Below, piece by piece: positions 24,175 to 33,830 of a DNA stretch of 64,000 nt. Every line of letters starts with the position of its first letter. The first letter of the stretch is position 1. Source of the stretch: Chryseobacterium sp. G0162 (lineage in GTDB: Bacteria > Bacteroidota > Bacteroidia > Flavobacteriales > Weeksellaceae); contig NZ_CP033922.1 of the NCBI RefSeq assembly GCF_003815715.1, positions 4,574,001-4,638,000 on the forward strand. Direction: 5' to 3'. A model generated the notes under the pieces. It worked only from the letters and a program-made list of their open reading frames with translations. It did no database searches and was not told where the DNA came from. Both the position numbers and the translations under genes were made by a program.

Positions 24175-25548
24175 ATGAAAAAAACACTTGCAGTTCTCAC
24201 ACTTTCTGTACAGATTGTTTCGGCCCAGAATATGGCCCAGAAATTAGATAAAGCAACCAAAGATCTTATGGACTCTTCAGGGGCTGTTGCTTCTAATTTG
24301 TCATTTTATGTGTCAGATGACAATGGCAATTTTATTTATGAATACCAGGGGAGTAAGGGACTTTCTACAGCTTCTACCCAGAAAATATTTACAGCAGGTG
24401 CTGCATTAGAAATATTAGGGAAAAATTATACCTATACCACCACTGCAAATTACTCCGGAAGCATATCTGGAGGGAATCTGAATGGAAACCTTTTCATCAG
24501 TTCCAATGGTGATCCTACTTTGGGAAGCTGGAGATATGAAGCATACAAACCCGAAAATTTTAAAAAGAAACTGATAGAGGCTGTTAAAAATTCCGGAATT
24601 ACAAAAATTTCCGGGGATCTGGTGATTGATGATTCTTATTTTGACCATCAGACCATTCCCGGTGGATGGCCGTGGGATGATCTTGGAAATTATTACGGAG
24701 CAGGAGTCTGGGGTATCAACTGGAAAGAAAATCAGTTTGATATCAACATCAACGGGACAGACTTTAAAAGCTTTTCCTATCCGCTGGAAGGTGTAAAATG
24801 GCTGAATGACCTGAAAACAGGCGGTAGTTCTGATCAAAGTTTAATTTTTACGGCACCTCACTCCAATGTAGCTTTAATTAATGGAATGCTTCCGGGAGGA
24901 AAAACAGTAACCGTTTCCGGTTCTACTCCTAATCCGCCTTTGCAACTGGCAGCAGAAGTAAAACAATGGTTAAAAGAATCAGGAATTGAACTTACCGGAA
25001 AAGCTCTTACTAATTCACAGCTCGAGCTAGAAGGGAGACAGGCTTTGGAAGCTCCTAAAAGTAATGTAATCCTAACGTACCAGTCTCCAACACTGGATAA
25101 AATCGTCTATTGGTTTTTGAGAAAAAGCATCAACCTTTACGGGGAAACATTGATTAAAACTTTAGGAAAAGAGAAAAAAGGTAATTCTAGTTTTAAAAGC
25201 GGAGTCGCTTACTTAAAAGAATTCTGGAAATCAAAGGGAATCAACCCTAATATGATTAATTTTGCAGATGGAAGCGGCCTTTCACCACAGAATTATGTTG
25301 CTGCAAAAGCTGAAGTGCAAGCTCTTTTATATTCAAAAAAACAATCCTGGTTTGATTCTTATTATGATGGATTTCCGGTTCAGGAGAATGGTATGAAAAT
25401 GAAGAGCGGAACAATGAGAGATACCAAATCCTTTGCAGGTTATCATACTGCAAAAGATGGAAAGAAGTATGTGTTCTCCATTATTATCAATAACTATCAG
25501 GGGAGTGGAAGTACAGAGCTGCAGAAAATTCTTAATGTTTTAAAATAA
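24175..25548 (+). CDS. dacB: D-Ala-D-Ala carboxypeptidase/endopeptidase (PBP4, S13 family)
   Basis: A periplasmic penicillin-binding protein that trims or cleaves peptidoglycan cross-links. I chose ATG 24175, which gives a signal peptide MKKTLAVLTLSVQIVSAQ; the upstream ATG at 24130 adds a non-signal extension. The three active-site motifs are present: S-T-Q-K (Ser67 to Lys70), S-I-N in 'RKSINLYGE', and K-S-G in 'MKMKSGTMRD'. The large insertion between the first two motifs is typical of S13. The length is 457 residues. The histidine-kinase gene starts 7 bp after its stop, so the two are probably co-transcribed. Confidence 0.93.
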   Translation: MKKTLAVLTLSVQIVSAQNMAQKLDKATKDLMDSSGAVASNLSFYVSDDNGNFIYEYQGSKGLSTASTQKIFTAGAALEILGKNYTYTTTANYSGSISGGNLNGNLFISSNGDPTLGSWRYEAYKPENFKKKLIEAVKNSGITKISGDLVIDDSYFDHQTIPGGWPWDDLGNYYGAGVWGINWKENQFDININGTDFKSFSYPLEGVKWLNDLKTGGSSDQSLIFTAPHSNVALINGMLPGGKTVTVSGSTPNPPLQLAAEVKQWLKESGIELTGKALTNSQLELEGRQALEAPKSNVILTYQSPTLDKIVYWFLRKSINLYGETLIKTLGKEKKGNSSFKSGVAYLKEFWKSKGINPNMINFADGSGLSPQNYVAAKAEVQALLYSKKQSWFDSYYDGFPVQENGMKMKSGTMRDTKSFAGYHTAKDGKKYVFSIIINNYQGSGSTELQKILNVLK

Positions 25549-25554
25549 ATAACC

Positions 25555-26721
25555 TTGAGGAAATCCATATTAACCAGATTAAATAACTGGATTATTTTTG
25601 TTGTGATGACTACTTTGGTAATCGCCATTGTAGTATCTTCTACAGCATTGATTAATTTCCTTAGAAAAGAGGAAATTAAAAGGATTAATCTGCTCTCGAA
25701 GGCAATCAGAATTCAGCAGGAAGTAAAAAGTCCTGATACTGATGTTCTGGATTTATTGCCTGAAATCCTGAATATAAACAATACCATTCCGTTCATTGTG
25801 ACGGATAAATATAAAAATCCTATTCTTGATCTTGGGTATTACCGTAATATTCCTGAAAGCACAATCAAAAATCCGGAAAAGCTTCATGATCTGATGATGA
25901 ATATGGAGAAAAATTATGCTCCGATTGAGATCAAGGTTCCGGATGGTAATAACCAATTTGTATATTATGACAATTCACGGTTGCTGAATAATCTACGGTA
26001 TTCACCTTATATTCTAGGATTGTTTATCCTGCTGTATTTCGGATTTACTTTCTGGTTTTTTAAAACCATTAAAAAGACCGATGAAGGGTATCTTTGGGCA
26101 GGTCTGGCCAAAGAAACAGCCCATCAGATTGGTACACCTTTATCTTCCATGATTGGCTGGATGGAAATTATGAAACTGGAGAATTCAGATTCCGAAGGGG
26201 TGAAGGAGATTGAAAAAGATATTGAAAGGCTAAGAACCATTTCCGAACGTTTCTCAAAAATAGGTTCTGTTCCTGAGCTGAACGATATGAATTTCAACCA
26301 AACGATCCAGGAGAACTATGATTATTTAAAAACAAGAATTTCAAGAAAAGTTGATTTTATCCTTCATCTTCCTGTTTATACTGTGTTGGTTCCACATAAT
26401 AAAATTCTGATGAGCTGGGTAATTGAAAACCTTGTGAAGAATGCTGTGGATGCAATGAAAGGAGAGGGTACCATTGTAATGTCAGTTTTTGAAAGGAATA
26501 AAAACATACTTATTGAAGTAAAAGACAATGGCAGCGGAATGACGAATCAGCAGGCCAGAAATGCTTTTAAACCTGGATATTCCACTAAGAAAAGAGGCTG
26601 GGGACTGGGATTGTCATTGGCTCAGAGGGTCATTCATGAATATCATAATGGAGATATTAAGATTTCCCAGACCGAAGTTGGAAAAGGAACGACTTTCAGA
26701 ATTACAATTAAAAAGGGATAA
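25555..26721 (+). CDS. Membrane sensor histidine kinase
   Basis: A 388-residue kinase with one membrane segment at about 12-36, an extracytoplasmic sensor region of about 110 residues, a second membrane segment at about 150-170, then the kinase core. The phospho-acceptor is His190 in 'ETAHQIGTPLSSMIGWME'; N-box 'WVIENLVKNAVDAM', G1 'KDNGSGM' and G2 'GWGLGLSLAQRVIHEY' complete the ATPase. There is no HAMP domain. The start is an unusual TTG at 25555, as no ATG is in range. No response regulator is adjacent, so it is an orphan whose signal may relate to the cell wall, given dacB 7 bp upstream. Confidence 0.9.
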   Translation: MRKSILTRLNNWIIFVVMTTLVIAIVVSSTALINFLRKEEIKRINLLSKAIRIQQEVKSPDTDVLDLLPEILNINNTIPFIVTDKYKNPILDLGYYRNIPESTIKNPEKLHDLMMNMEKNYAPIEIKVPDGNNQFVYYDNSRLLNNLRYSPYILGLFILLYFGFTFWFFKTIKKTDEGYLWAGLAKETAHQIGTPLSSMIGWMEIMKLENSDSEGVKEIEKDIERLRTISERFSKIGSVPELNDMNFNQTIQENYDYLKTRISRKVDFILHLPVYTVLVPHNKILMSWVIENLVKNAVDAMKGEGTIVMSVFERNKNILIEVKDNGSGMTNQQARNAFKPGYSTKKRGWGLGLSLAQRVIHEYHNGDIKISQTEVGKGTTFRITIKKG

Positions 26722-26781
26722 ATGGGAATTCTAAATCATAGGATTAGAACTTTTTTTAAGATAGCTGCTAATAAAAAAAAC

Positions 26782-26812
26782 AAAAGCGAGGATCATTTCC
26801 TCGCTTTTATAT
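26782..26812. terminator. Bidirectional terminator between kinase and M61 genes
   Basis: Arms AAAAGCGAGGA (26782-26792) and TCCTCGCTTTT (26798-26808), 5-nt loop. It serves both converging genes. Confidence 0.9.
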
Positions 26813-28669
26813 TTATTTTTTACCTGTAAGCCACTGAGTTTGTAGTTTCAGTTCTTCCGGGCTTGGATTAGCTTTGAATTGAAGCGTTTCCACGCTTAGT
26901 TTATCCAGAATAGCTTTCCCTTTAAGAGTCATTTTTTCTTTTTTACCAGCATTGTCTCTTAAAATAGTTACCGTAACTTCCTGTCCATCCTTGATCGTTC
27001 TGGTATACCCTATAAAGTCTTGGATTTTTTGAATATCAATGGTCTTTCCATCCAATGCAAGCACCTGATCGGTAATTTTAAATCCTATACTTTTGGCAAA
27101 TGGAGATAAAGTAGAATTTTCATCGAAAGCCAGGGCTTTATTTTTATCATCATATCCTGTTTGGTTAGGGTCTTTAATAAGCCAGAAGATAGGAGCTGTT
27201 TCCTGTTTGTGAACATCTACACCTACCATTTTCAGATATTCTGCATAAGGTGTAGGCTGGTTTCCTGCAATATATTTATTATAAAAATCCTTTATCTGTG
27301 GATATCCTGTTACTGTTACCAGTTCATCAATCAGTTTATCATCTTTGAACGGTTTGTTTTCCCCGAATCTTTGAGAAAGTTTTCTGATCATATCACGGTA
27401 ACCCATTTCTCCATTGGACAATTTTCTCAGTTCAATATCCATGCACATGGCTAAAAGAGCACCTTTTTCATATACATTTCTGTATTGATCTTTGTAGGCA
27501 TCCTGCAATACGTTTTTACTCATTACCGTAAACGGCATGGTATCATTGTAGTTTTTAGAGTTGGTAATCTTTTCTCCGATTCTTTTAAGAAACTCATCCT
27601 TGTTGATAAGTCCTTCCTGAATTTGGAATAAATTCGCAAAATATTCAGTTCCGCCTTCATACATCCAGAGATGCTGAGACATTTTCGGATCTGCATAATT
27701 AAAATAATGGATTTCTTCAGAATGCGTTTTCAAAGGATTAACAGTATGGAAGAATTCGTGGGAAACCACATCTGTAATAGTTTGGTCAATAGCTTCCTTA
27801 GGCATGGCTTCAGGAAGTACTACACTGGTAGATTCATGGTGCTCCAATGCTCCAAAACCTTTTACCATAGGACCATCGCCACCAGATAGATAAAGCATAA
27901 TGGCGTACTTCTTATTGGTATTCATATCCCCAAGGAATTTCTTTTGGGCTACCACCATTTTTTCAAGATTATCCTTGAAATCTGCTGCTTTATATTTTCC
28001 GGTAGGAGAGTAAACTCCTAACACAAGATCCATTCCACCTGCATTGAAGGTAATATAATCCGGTTTGGTGTACATAAGCGGAGAATCTGTAACCTTGGCA
28101 TAATTGGCAAGCGTATAGGTGTCTGTAGATTCAGATTTATCCTGATCTACCAATGCTGTGGTCCCGTAAAAATCAGTCGGTTTTTGAACAACAAGCTGAT
28201 AAGGTACATCCTGCATATTTTCAATATATCCGATAAAACCGTGGGTATTGATCATATAAACTTTTCCTGCTTCAATATCAGTTCCTGAAGGAGAAAATAC
28301 AGCTTTATGTTTTGAAGTATCCATTTCTTCATCAAAGCTATCATTTACAAGATAGGAGATTTTGCTCAGGTTCTGAGCATTTTTCAATGAATAACTATTA
28401 TCATTAACTTTTGTGAAGGCTAATTCCTTTCCTTTATTATCATAAAATTTGATCCCTTCTATGAATCGTCCGTAATCATCTACAGAATAAGTTCCCGGAA
28501 CCGTTTTAGGAAAATGGAATTTAATATCTCCCGATTTCATTTTTGGGAATTCCATTGTAACGGCTACTTTATCATCTTTTACATTAACGAGGTCTATAGT
28601 GGTTTTTATAGATTGGGCATTTGCTAAAAAAGCGGCAAAGAGGCCTAAGCTAAGTGCTGTTTTTCTCAT
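26813..28669 (-). CDS. M61 family metallopeptidase with PDZ domain
   Basis: A 618-residue exported zinc peptidase: signal peptide (1-18), N-terminal beta domain, gluzincin catalytic domain with HEFFH at residues 304-308 and the third ligand Glu in 'WMYEGGTEYFANL', and a C-terminal PDZ domain ('LSPFAKSIGFKITDQVLALD'). M61 enzymes (glycyl aminopeptidase type) trim peptides in the periplasm. It stands alone, but lies next to two further exported metallopeptidases on the same strand, each with its own terminator, so the grouping is positional rather than an operon. Confidence 0.93.
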   Translation of the reverse strand: MRKTALSLGLFAAFLANAQSIKTTIDLVNVKDDKVAVTMEFPKMKSGDIKFHFPKTVPGTYSVDDYGRFIEGIKFYDNKGKELAFTKVNDNSYSLKNAQNLSKISYLVNDSFDEEMDTSKHKAVFSPSGTDIEAGKVYMINTHGFIGYIENMQDVPYQLVVQKPTDFYGTTALVDQDKSESTDTYTLANYAKVTDSPLMYTKPDYITFNAGGMDLVLGVYSPTGKYKAADFKDNLEKMVVAQKKFLGDMNTNKKYAIMLYLSGGDGPMVKGFGALEHHESTSVVLPEAMPKEAIDQTITDVVSHEFFHTVNPLKTHSEEIHYFNYADPKMSQHLWMYEGGTEYFANLFQIQEGLINKDEFLKRIGEKITNSKNYNDTMPFTVMSKNVLQDAYKDQYRNVYEKGALLAMCMDIELRKLSNGEMGYRDMIRKLSQRFGENKPFKDDKLIDELVTVTGYPQIKDFYNKYIAGNQPTPYAEYLKMVGVDVHKQETAPIFWLIKDPNQTGYDDKNKALAFDENSTLSPFAKSIGFKITDQVLALDGKTIDIQKIQDFIGYTRTIKDGQEVTVTILRDNAGKKEKMTLKGKAILDKLSVETLQFKANPSPEELKLQTQWLTGKK

Positions 28670-28764
28670 TAGGTTTAAATTTATAGTTAAGTAGTTGTTT
28701 ATTTTTCCATTTTGTTACTGAATCAAGTATTAAACTTTTCTTAAAAAAAGATTAAGAAAAATAA

Positions 28765-28800
28765 AAAGGCAAACCTGCTGATCTGCAAATTTGCCTTTGT
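28765..28800 (-). terminator. Terminator of the M1 peptidase gene
   Basis: Arms AAAGGCAAA (28765-28773) and TTTGCCTTT (28790-28798), followed on the minus strand by a long T-rich run. It lies immediately past the stop codon of the M1 gene. Confidence 0.85.
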
Positions 28801-28803
28801 TAT

Positions 28804-30435
28804 TTATTGAACACTCAGATAGTTGATATAATAATTCTTATTCAATTCAACCGGAGTGCTTTTCTTTAGCTTTACCGTCTGCCATTCTTCAGTTGGATTT
28901 ATCGTCTGATCTCCATTGATAATGATCGGAAGTTTCAGGTTTTTCACCACATTCGTATATCTGAATTTCAGACTGTCCCCGTTTTGAGTATATTCAAGAG
29001 TCGGGATTTTAATGGTTCTGAGATACTGATCAAATACAGTAGAGAAATCAATACCCGCTTTTGATGAAATATAATCTTCAATTTGCTTTGTGGTAACTGT
29101 CTGATGATAGAATTCTTTACCTAACCCTCTTAAAATCTGTCTGAATTTTTCATCATTATTAATGACTTGTCTTATTGTGTGAATCATATTGGCTCCTTTC
29201 GGATACATATCACCACTGCCTTCATTTCTTACGCCATACTTCCCGATGATAGGAACATCATTTGCTATTTTTCCTCTAAGGCCTATCATGTATATATCAG
29301 CAGATTTTTTATCAAGATAGTTTTCGGTAAAAAGAACTTCAGAATACATGGTGAAACTTTCATGGATCCACATATCTGCCTCATCCTTTGCGGTAATATT
29401 ATTGGCAAACCATTCGTGGCCACTTTCGTGAATGATAATATAATCCCATTTCAGACCAATTCCTGTTCCTGAAAGATCTTTTCCACGGTAGCCATTTTGA
29501 TAATCATTTCCATAAGCTACATTACTTTGGTGTTCCATACCCAGATAAGGAGAATCTACCAGTTTGTAAGAATCTTCATAGAAAGGATAAGGGCCAAACC
29601 AGTGTTCAAATGCGGAAAGCATAGGTTTTACCTGTTCAAACTGTTTTTTTGCTTTTTCTAAATTATAGTCAAGTACCCAGTAATCCAGATCCAGTTTTCC
29701 TTTTTCCCCATCAAAAGTATCTTTGAAATTAACATATTTACCAATATTCGGGATGATAGAGTAGTCATTGATAGGATTTTTCACTTCCCAGGTATAGGTA
29801 GTCTTGTTTCCGCTGGTCTTTTTATCGATCAATCTTCCGTTGCCAACGCCTACCAAATCATTGGGGGTAATAATCTTCATAACGATTCCGTTGTCCGGCT
29901 CATCGCTCCAGATATCTTTAGTAGGAAGCCATATAGAAGACCCGATTCCCTGAACAGCAGGACTCATCCACGGGTTCCCGTTTTTATCCTGAGTGAAAAC
30001 CCATCCACCTTCCCAAGGAGCATTCTTTGCAATCTGCGGGTTTCCGGAATAGTCAACGTCAATCGTATATTTTTCACCTTTTTTAAATTTTTTCTTAGCC
30101 GTGATGAAAATAAAATCGCCATCCTGCTTAGAGCTGGCAATAGGAAAACTTGCTGTAATTTTTCCAGCTTTCATCGGCTGCTGAAGATCAATCTGAAAAA
30201 TAGGATTGGTAACATCCTTTATGATCTCAAAGCTTATTTTGTTTGTTCCCTTGATACTTTTCTGTTCGAAATCAGGTTCTACGGAAAAATTATATTTTTT
30301 TACATCCCAAAAATCCCTGAATGGGGTATTGGAACCTTTCAATGTATCTTGTTTAGTATAGACTTTATCTCTTTCAAAGAATTGCCCAAAAGCAAGTCCG
30401 GAAACCAATAAAAGAGTGTATGACAGCTTTTTCAT
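28804..30435 (-). CDS. M1 family metallopeptidase
   Basis: A 543-residue exported aminopeptidase-like enzyme. Signal peptide (1-17), N-terminal saddle domain, then the gluzincin site HESGH at residues 336-340 with Glu359 as third ligand ('MWIHESFTMYSE'), the normal HExxH-18-E spacing. The family's GxMEN exopeptidase motif appears as 'YLGMEHQSN', close to the 'GMEHQ' version seen in Bacteroidota M1 peptidases. It probably acts on peptides in the periplasm. A terminator follows directly, separating it from the M61 gene. Confidence 0.93.
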   Translation of the reverse strand: MKKLSYTLLLVSGLAFGQFFERDKVYTKQDTLKGSNTPFRDFWDVKKYNFSVEPDFEQKSIKGTNKISFEIIKDVTNPIFQIDLQQPMKAGKITASFPIASSKQDGDFIFITAKKKFKKGEKYTIDVDYSGNPQIAKNAPWEGGWVFTQDKNGNPWMSPAVQGIGSSIWLPTKDIWSDEPDNGIVMKIITPNDLVGVGNGRLIDKKTSGNKTTYTWEVKNPINDYSIIPNIGKYVNFKDTFDGEKGKLDLDYWVLDYNLEKAKKQFEQVKPMLSAFEHWFGPYPFYEDSYKLVDSPYLGMEHQSNVAYGNDYQNGYRGKDLSGTGIGLKWDYIIIHESGHEWFANNITAKDEADMWIHESFTMYSEVLFTENYLDKKSADIYMIGLRGKIANDVPIIGKYGVRNEGSGDMYPKGANMIHTIRQVINNDEKFRQILRGLGKEFYHQTVTTKQIEDYISSKAGIDFSTVFDQYLRTIKIPTLEYTQNGDSLKFRYTNVVKNLKLPIIINGDQTINPTEEWQTVKLKKSTPVELNKNYYINYLSVQ

Positions 30436-30581
30436 GTGAAATTAAATTAATAATCTTTTCAAAAGTATAAAATTAAATTAACAGCCGGATAACGATGGGA
30501 TGAAAATACAGACTAAATTATTCTGAAACATATAAAAAGCCCGACTAATGCCGGGCTATCTTATAAATAGATGTGGGAATC

Positions 30582-33548
30582 TTATTTTTTAATGAATTTC
30601 AGATTTGAAGTCGTTCCCTTATCTTCAATTGAAATTACATAAGCTCCGGTACTTAATCTTGAAACGGAGATCTTATTGTCTGAGATTTGGCCGCTCATTA
30701 CTTTCTGTCCTGCCATATTGGTGATTGAGAATTGTGCCTTAGGAGAAACCTGAGTTACATTCAATACATCACTAGCCGGGTTAGGGAAAATCTGAATTGA
30801 AGCCTTGTCTTTTACCGTATCACTGGTAGAAAGCTGTTGTTGGATCAATACAGGATAATCTTCAATTTCACCATAATCCTGGCTGCTGCATCCGTTTTGT
30901 GGTTGATTGCCGTATGCCATTATAACTCTCATAATCACATTTCCTCCCGTATAAGCATCCATAGGTACAGAGAAAGTTCCTGTTACCGGAGTTATTTTGT
31001 TAGGAAGGGTTGTTAAAATAATTTCAGAATCAGCAAAATATCCGTCTTTATTAAAGTCTATCCATGCTGTTACCCCTTCATTATAAGTAGTAGTACTAGT
31101 CCATTGTTTAGATACACTCAATATGTTACCGGTTGAACCCTTAGAGAGTGTAATTAATTTTGTAGGATCTGTTGTGTAATCTGTATACGGTGAGGCGGTA
31201 CTATTATTGGAAATAGGATTCATGCCTGTAGGAGTTACCGTTACATTAGAAATAAATTCATCTGCAGGGTTTGCACTCACCGAGCAAATAAACGGAAGGG
31301 TTGTAAAATTGGTTGAAGACGAATAAGTACCTACTGTAGCGTTACAAACATTAGCTATTTGCACTTCATATTGAGTAGCAGGATCTAATCCGGAAATAAA
31401 AGAGGCGTTTGTAGCTGACGGAATCGTTGTCCAGGTAGCAGCTCCTACTTTTCTATACATCAAAGAGTAGGTTGCATCCTGAAGGGCTCCCCAATTTATA
31501 TTGGCAGATGATTTTGTAACACCGGAGGCCGTAATTCCTGCAGGTGCAGCTGAAGAGCATGGACTGGATGAGGCAGAAACAGTAGCATTGCCTATGGCAT
31601 AAAATACATTGTCTATAGCGCTTACTCTAATTTTTACATTTGAATTCGTGGCAAGTGAAGAAAATGAAAAAGCTTCAACTCCATCATTCGGCGTAGATGG
31701 AGTAATGACAGTCCATGTTACTCCGTTGTCTGTGGTATAGTCTATTTTCACATTCTGCACGTTATAAGGCGAACTGTTTGTATTCACAACATCCCAGGTA
31801 ATGGCACCGGCCATATTGTTATAAACAGTGTTTGACGTTACTTTAAATGGTCCATCATTCCCAACATCCAATTTTACCAGACTGCTCTGTGTTTGTTGTT
31901 GGGCAGGATTAGGATTATTATCTCTTACTGTTACCTTGAAGTTCATTACCCTTGCTACACTAGGCAAAAGTTCCCAGTTCTGTACTGTGGTAAGGTTTCC
32001 AGTAAGTACAGTTTCCAGCTTTGGAAAATAACGGGAAGGTGAAGTTGTTGGAGGCCAGGATCTGAAAGTAGCTCCACTGGTACGGGTTGAATTTAAGGCG
32101 TTAAATAAAGTGCTAGAAATATCATACTGCTCCCATACGTAAGTCATAGGATCATTCTGAGCATCCGTTGCACTGGCTGTTAATACGAAAGCGGTTCCTT
32201 TTGGAATGACTTTATTAACAAGCGGCTGTATTACCGGAGGAGTGTTGGCTACCGGAACATTGATATCACAATTTTTACCATTTACGTAAGCTTGGATCTG
32301 CTCAATATTGATGACATGGAAATAAGCATCAGAATTCATCTGTACATTTGCCGCAGTAATTCCTGCATATCCCATAATGGTAGATCCTGATCCCGGTTCT
32401 ATTGGAATGTCTGTTTGACCTTGATTGACAGACATGGTATGGCGTCCTCCAAACTGATGTCCTAACTCATGGGCTACATAGTCAATATCAAAAGTGTCTC
32501 CAAAAGGTTGATCTACTATTGCCGGAGAAGTGATTCCAGCTCCTTTTGATGTAGCATCATTATTGCTGGCAGGATTTATACAAACATTTCCAACACGGCC
32601 GGCACTTCCGCCGCCACCTCTGTGTCCGAAGAAATGACCAACATCATAAGCCGCATTCCCTATGCCGGGAGTATTGGTCAGTGTTTGCTGAACCTGTAAG
32701 TTCCATGCACCGGGAGCACTAAAAGTACCATTAGAATTGGCAATAACATTAGAGTAAGGATCTGTAGCAGGATCTGTAAAAATAACCTGTGGAAAATCCT
32801 GTACAATTAAATGAATGCCTAAATCTCTTTCATAAACACCATTTACCCTGTTTATCGTGGCATTAATACGGGCAGCAGCGCCTGGAACACCTCCTGCCAA
32901 TTGAGTGTATTCCCCGTTTACAGAAACAGCAAGTCTGTAGGTACGGTACTTTTGATCATTATTCTTATTAAAGCTTCCTGCGCTGCTTAGTCCTTTTTTT
33001 GATTGTAAAAGTTGCTTCATCTCCTTTTTAGCCCCTGCGGATTCGGATGTTGTACACTCAAAAGCACTTCCATCTTGTGTTTTCCTGGATTTGAAAAACA
33101 CACCATAGATATCTTTCTCTTTGGTTACAGGTTCAATGAATTCGTATTTTCCGGTATTAGCGTCAAAAATCATTGATTGAAAATCATTAGGAGCAGTACT
33201 GAATCTGATCTGTTTATTAGGATTATCCACTCCAACTCCTGAATAGGCCCCTAATTGATATCTTTCGGCCATAGATTTCTCAACCACAGGAGAACTGTAG
33301 ACTGAAAATCTTTCAACTTTCCCGTCAGTTGTAGGAATAGAAACGACTACAGGGGCGCCGCCTTTTCCGGCTTCCGGTGCGTCTTTTAATATCGCTCTTA
33401 AAGAATTAAGATCCATCTTATAAGCGTACAGAATGTTGACTTCTTTCCTTATAGGCTCCACTCTTTCTGAGACAGGCTGCCAGCGTTGCGCCTGCAAACT
33501 GGCCAGACTTAAGGTTAATGTTAAAACAAGAATAATTTTCTTTTTCAT
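30582..33548 (-). CDS. T9SS-secreted reprolysin-like metallopeptidase
   Basis: A 988-residue secreted protease. Signal peptide (1-20), propeptide region, metzincin catalytic domain with HELGHQFGGRH at residues 360-370 (HExxHxxGxxH) and Met-turn 'GSTIMGYAGI', then beta-sandwich and fibronectin-III-like domains ('PAGITASGVTKSSANINWGA'), a GEVED-like segment ('TAWIDFNKDGYF.DSEIIL', 'YGEIEDYPV') and a C-terminal type A sorting domain from 'IQIFPNPASDVLNV' to 'LKFIKK'. It should be exported through the outer membrane by the type IX system and either released or anchored. It is a single gene. Confidence 0.93.
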   Translation of the reverse strand: MKKKIILVLTLTLSLASLQAQRWQPVSERVEPIRKEVNILYAYKMDLNSLRAILKDAPEAGKGGAPVVVSIPTTDGKVERFSVYSSPVVEKSMAERYQLGAYSGVGVDNPNKQIRFSTAPNDFQSMIFDANTGKYEFIEPVTKEKDIYGVFFKSRKTQDGSAFECTTSESAGAKKEMKQLLQSKKGLSSAGSFNKNNDQKYRTYRLAVSVNGEYTQLAGGVPGAAARINATINRVNGVYERDLGIHLIVQDFPQVIFTDPATDPYSNVIANSNGTFSAPGAWNLQVQQTLTNTPGIGNAAYDVGHFFGHRGGGGSAGRVGNVCINPASNNDATSKGAGITSPAIVDQPFGDTFDIDYVAHELGHQFGGRHTMSVNQGQTDIPIEPGSGSTIMGYAGITAANVQMNSDAYFHVINIEQIQAYVNGKNCDINVPVANTPPVIQPLVNKVIPKGTAFVLTASATDAQNDPMTYVWEQYDISSTLFNALNSTRTSGATFRSWPPTTSPSRYFPKLETVLTGNLTTVQNWELLPSVARVMNFKVTVRDNNPNPAQQQTQSSLVKLDVGNDGPFKVTSNTVYNNMAGAITWDVVNTNSSPYNVQNVKIDYTTDNGVTWTVITPSTPNDGVEAFSFSSLATNSNVKIRVSAIDNVFYAIGNATVSASSSPCSSAAPAGITASGVTKSSANINWGALQDATYSLMYRKVGAATWTTIPSATNASFISGLDPATQYEVQIANVCNATVGTYSSSTNFTTLPFICSVSANPADEFISNVTVTPTGMNPISNNSTASPYTDYTTDPTKLITLSKGSTGNILSVSKQWTSTTTYNEGVTAWIDFNKDGYFADSEIILTTLPNKITPVTGTFSVPMDAYTGGNVIMRVIMAYGNQPQNGCSSQDYGEIEDYPVLIQQQLSTSDTVKDKASIQIFPNPASDVLNVTQVSPKAQFSITNMAGQKVMSGQISDNKISVSRLSTGAYVISIEDKGTTSNLKFIKK

Positions 33549-33765
33549 AATATTTTACGTGATTAAGATTTATTCGTATAAAAATAGTATAAAAATTCTT
33601 ATTTTATTGATTATTTTTAGTTAAAATGTTTGTGTTTTTAAATTTAACAAAATGCGAGAATGAAACTTTTAATAAATTTGAATTGGATTATTTTTTTTAT
33701 TAAATAAAGATAATTTTAAGAAAAAAATACATGTAGAAGAATGGTTTAAAAAGGGTTAAAAAGAA

Positions 33766-33795
33766 CATCCGGTTTTCAATTTTGAAAACCGGATG
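33766..33795 (-). terminator. Terminator of tatC
   Basis: Arms CATCCGGTTTTCAA (33766-33779) and TTGAAAACCGGATG (33782-33795) with a 2-nt centre; on the minus strand it is followed by a T-rich stretch. It lies 36 bp past the tatC stop. Confidence 0.9.
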
Positions 33796-33830
33796 CTGAT
33801 TGTAATATTTTTAAGGATTTTATATCCTGA

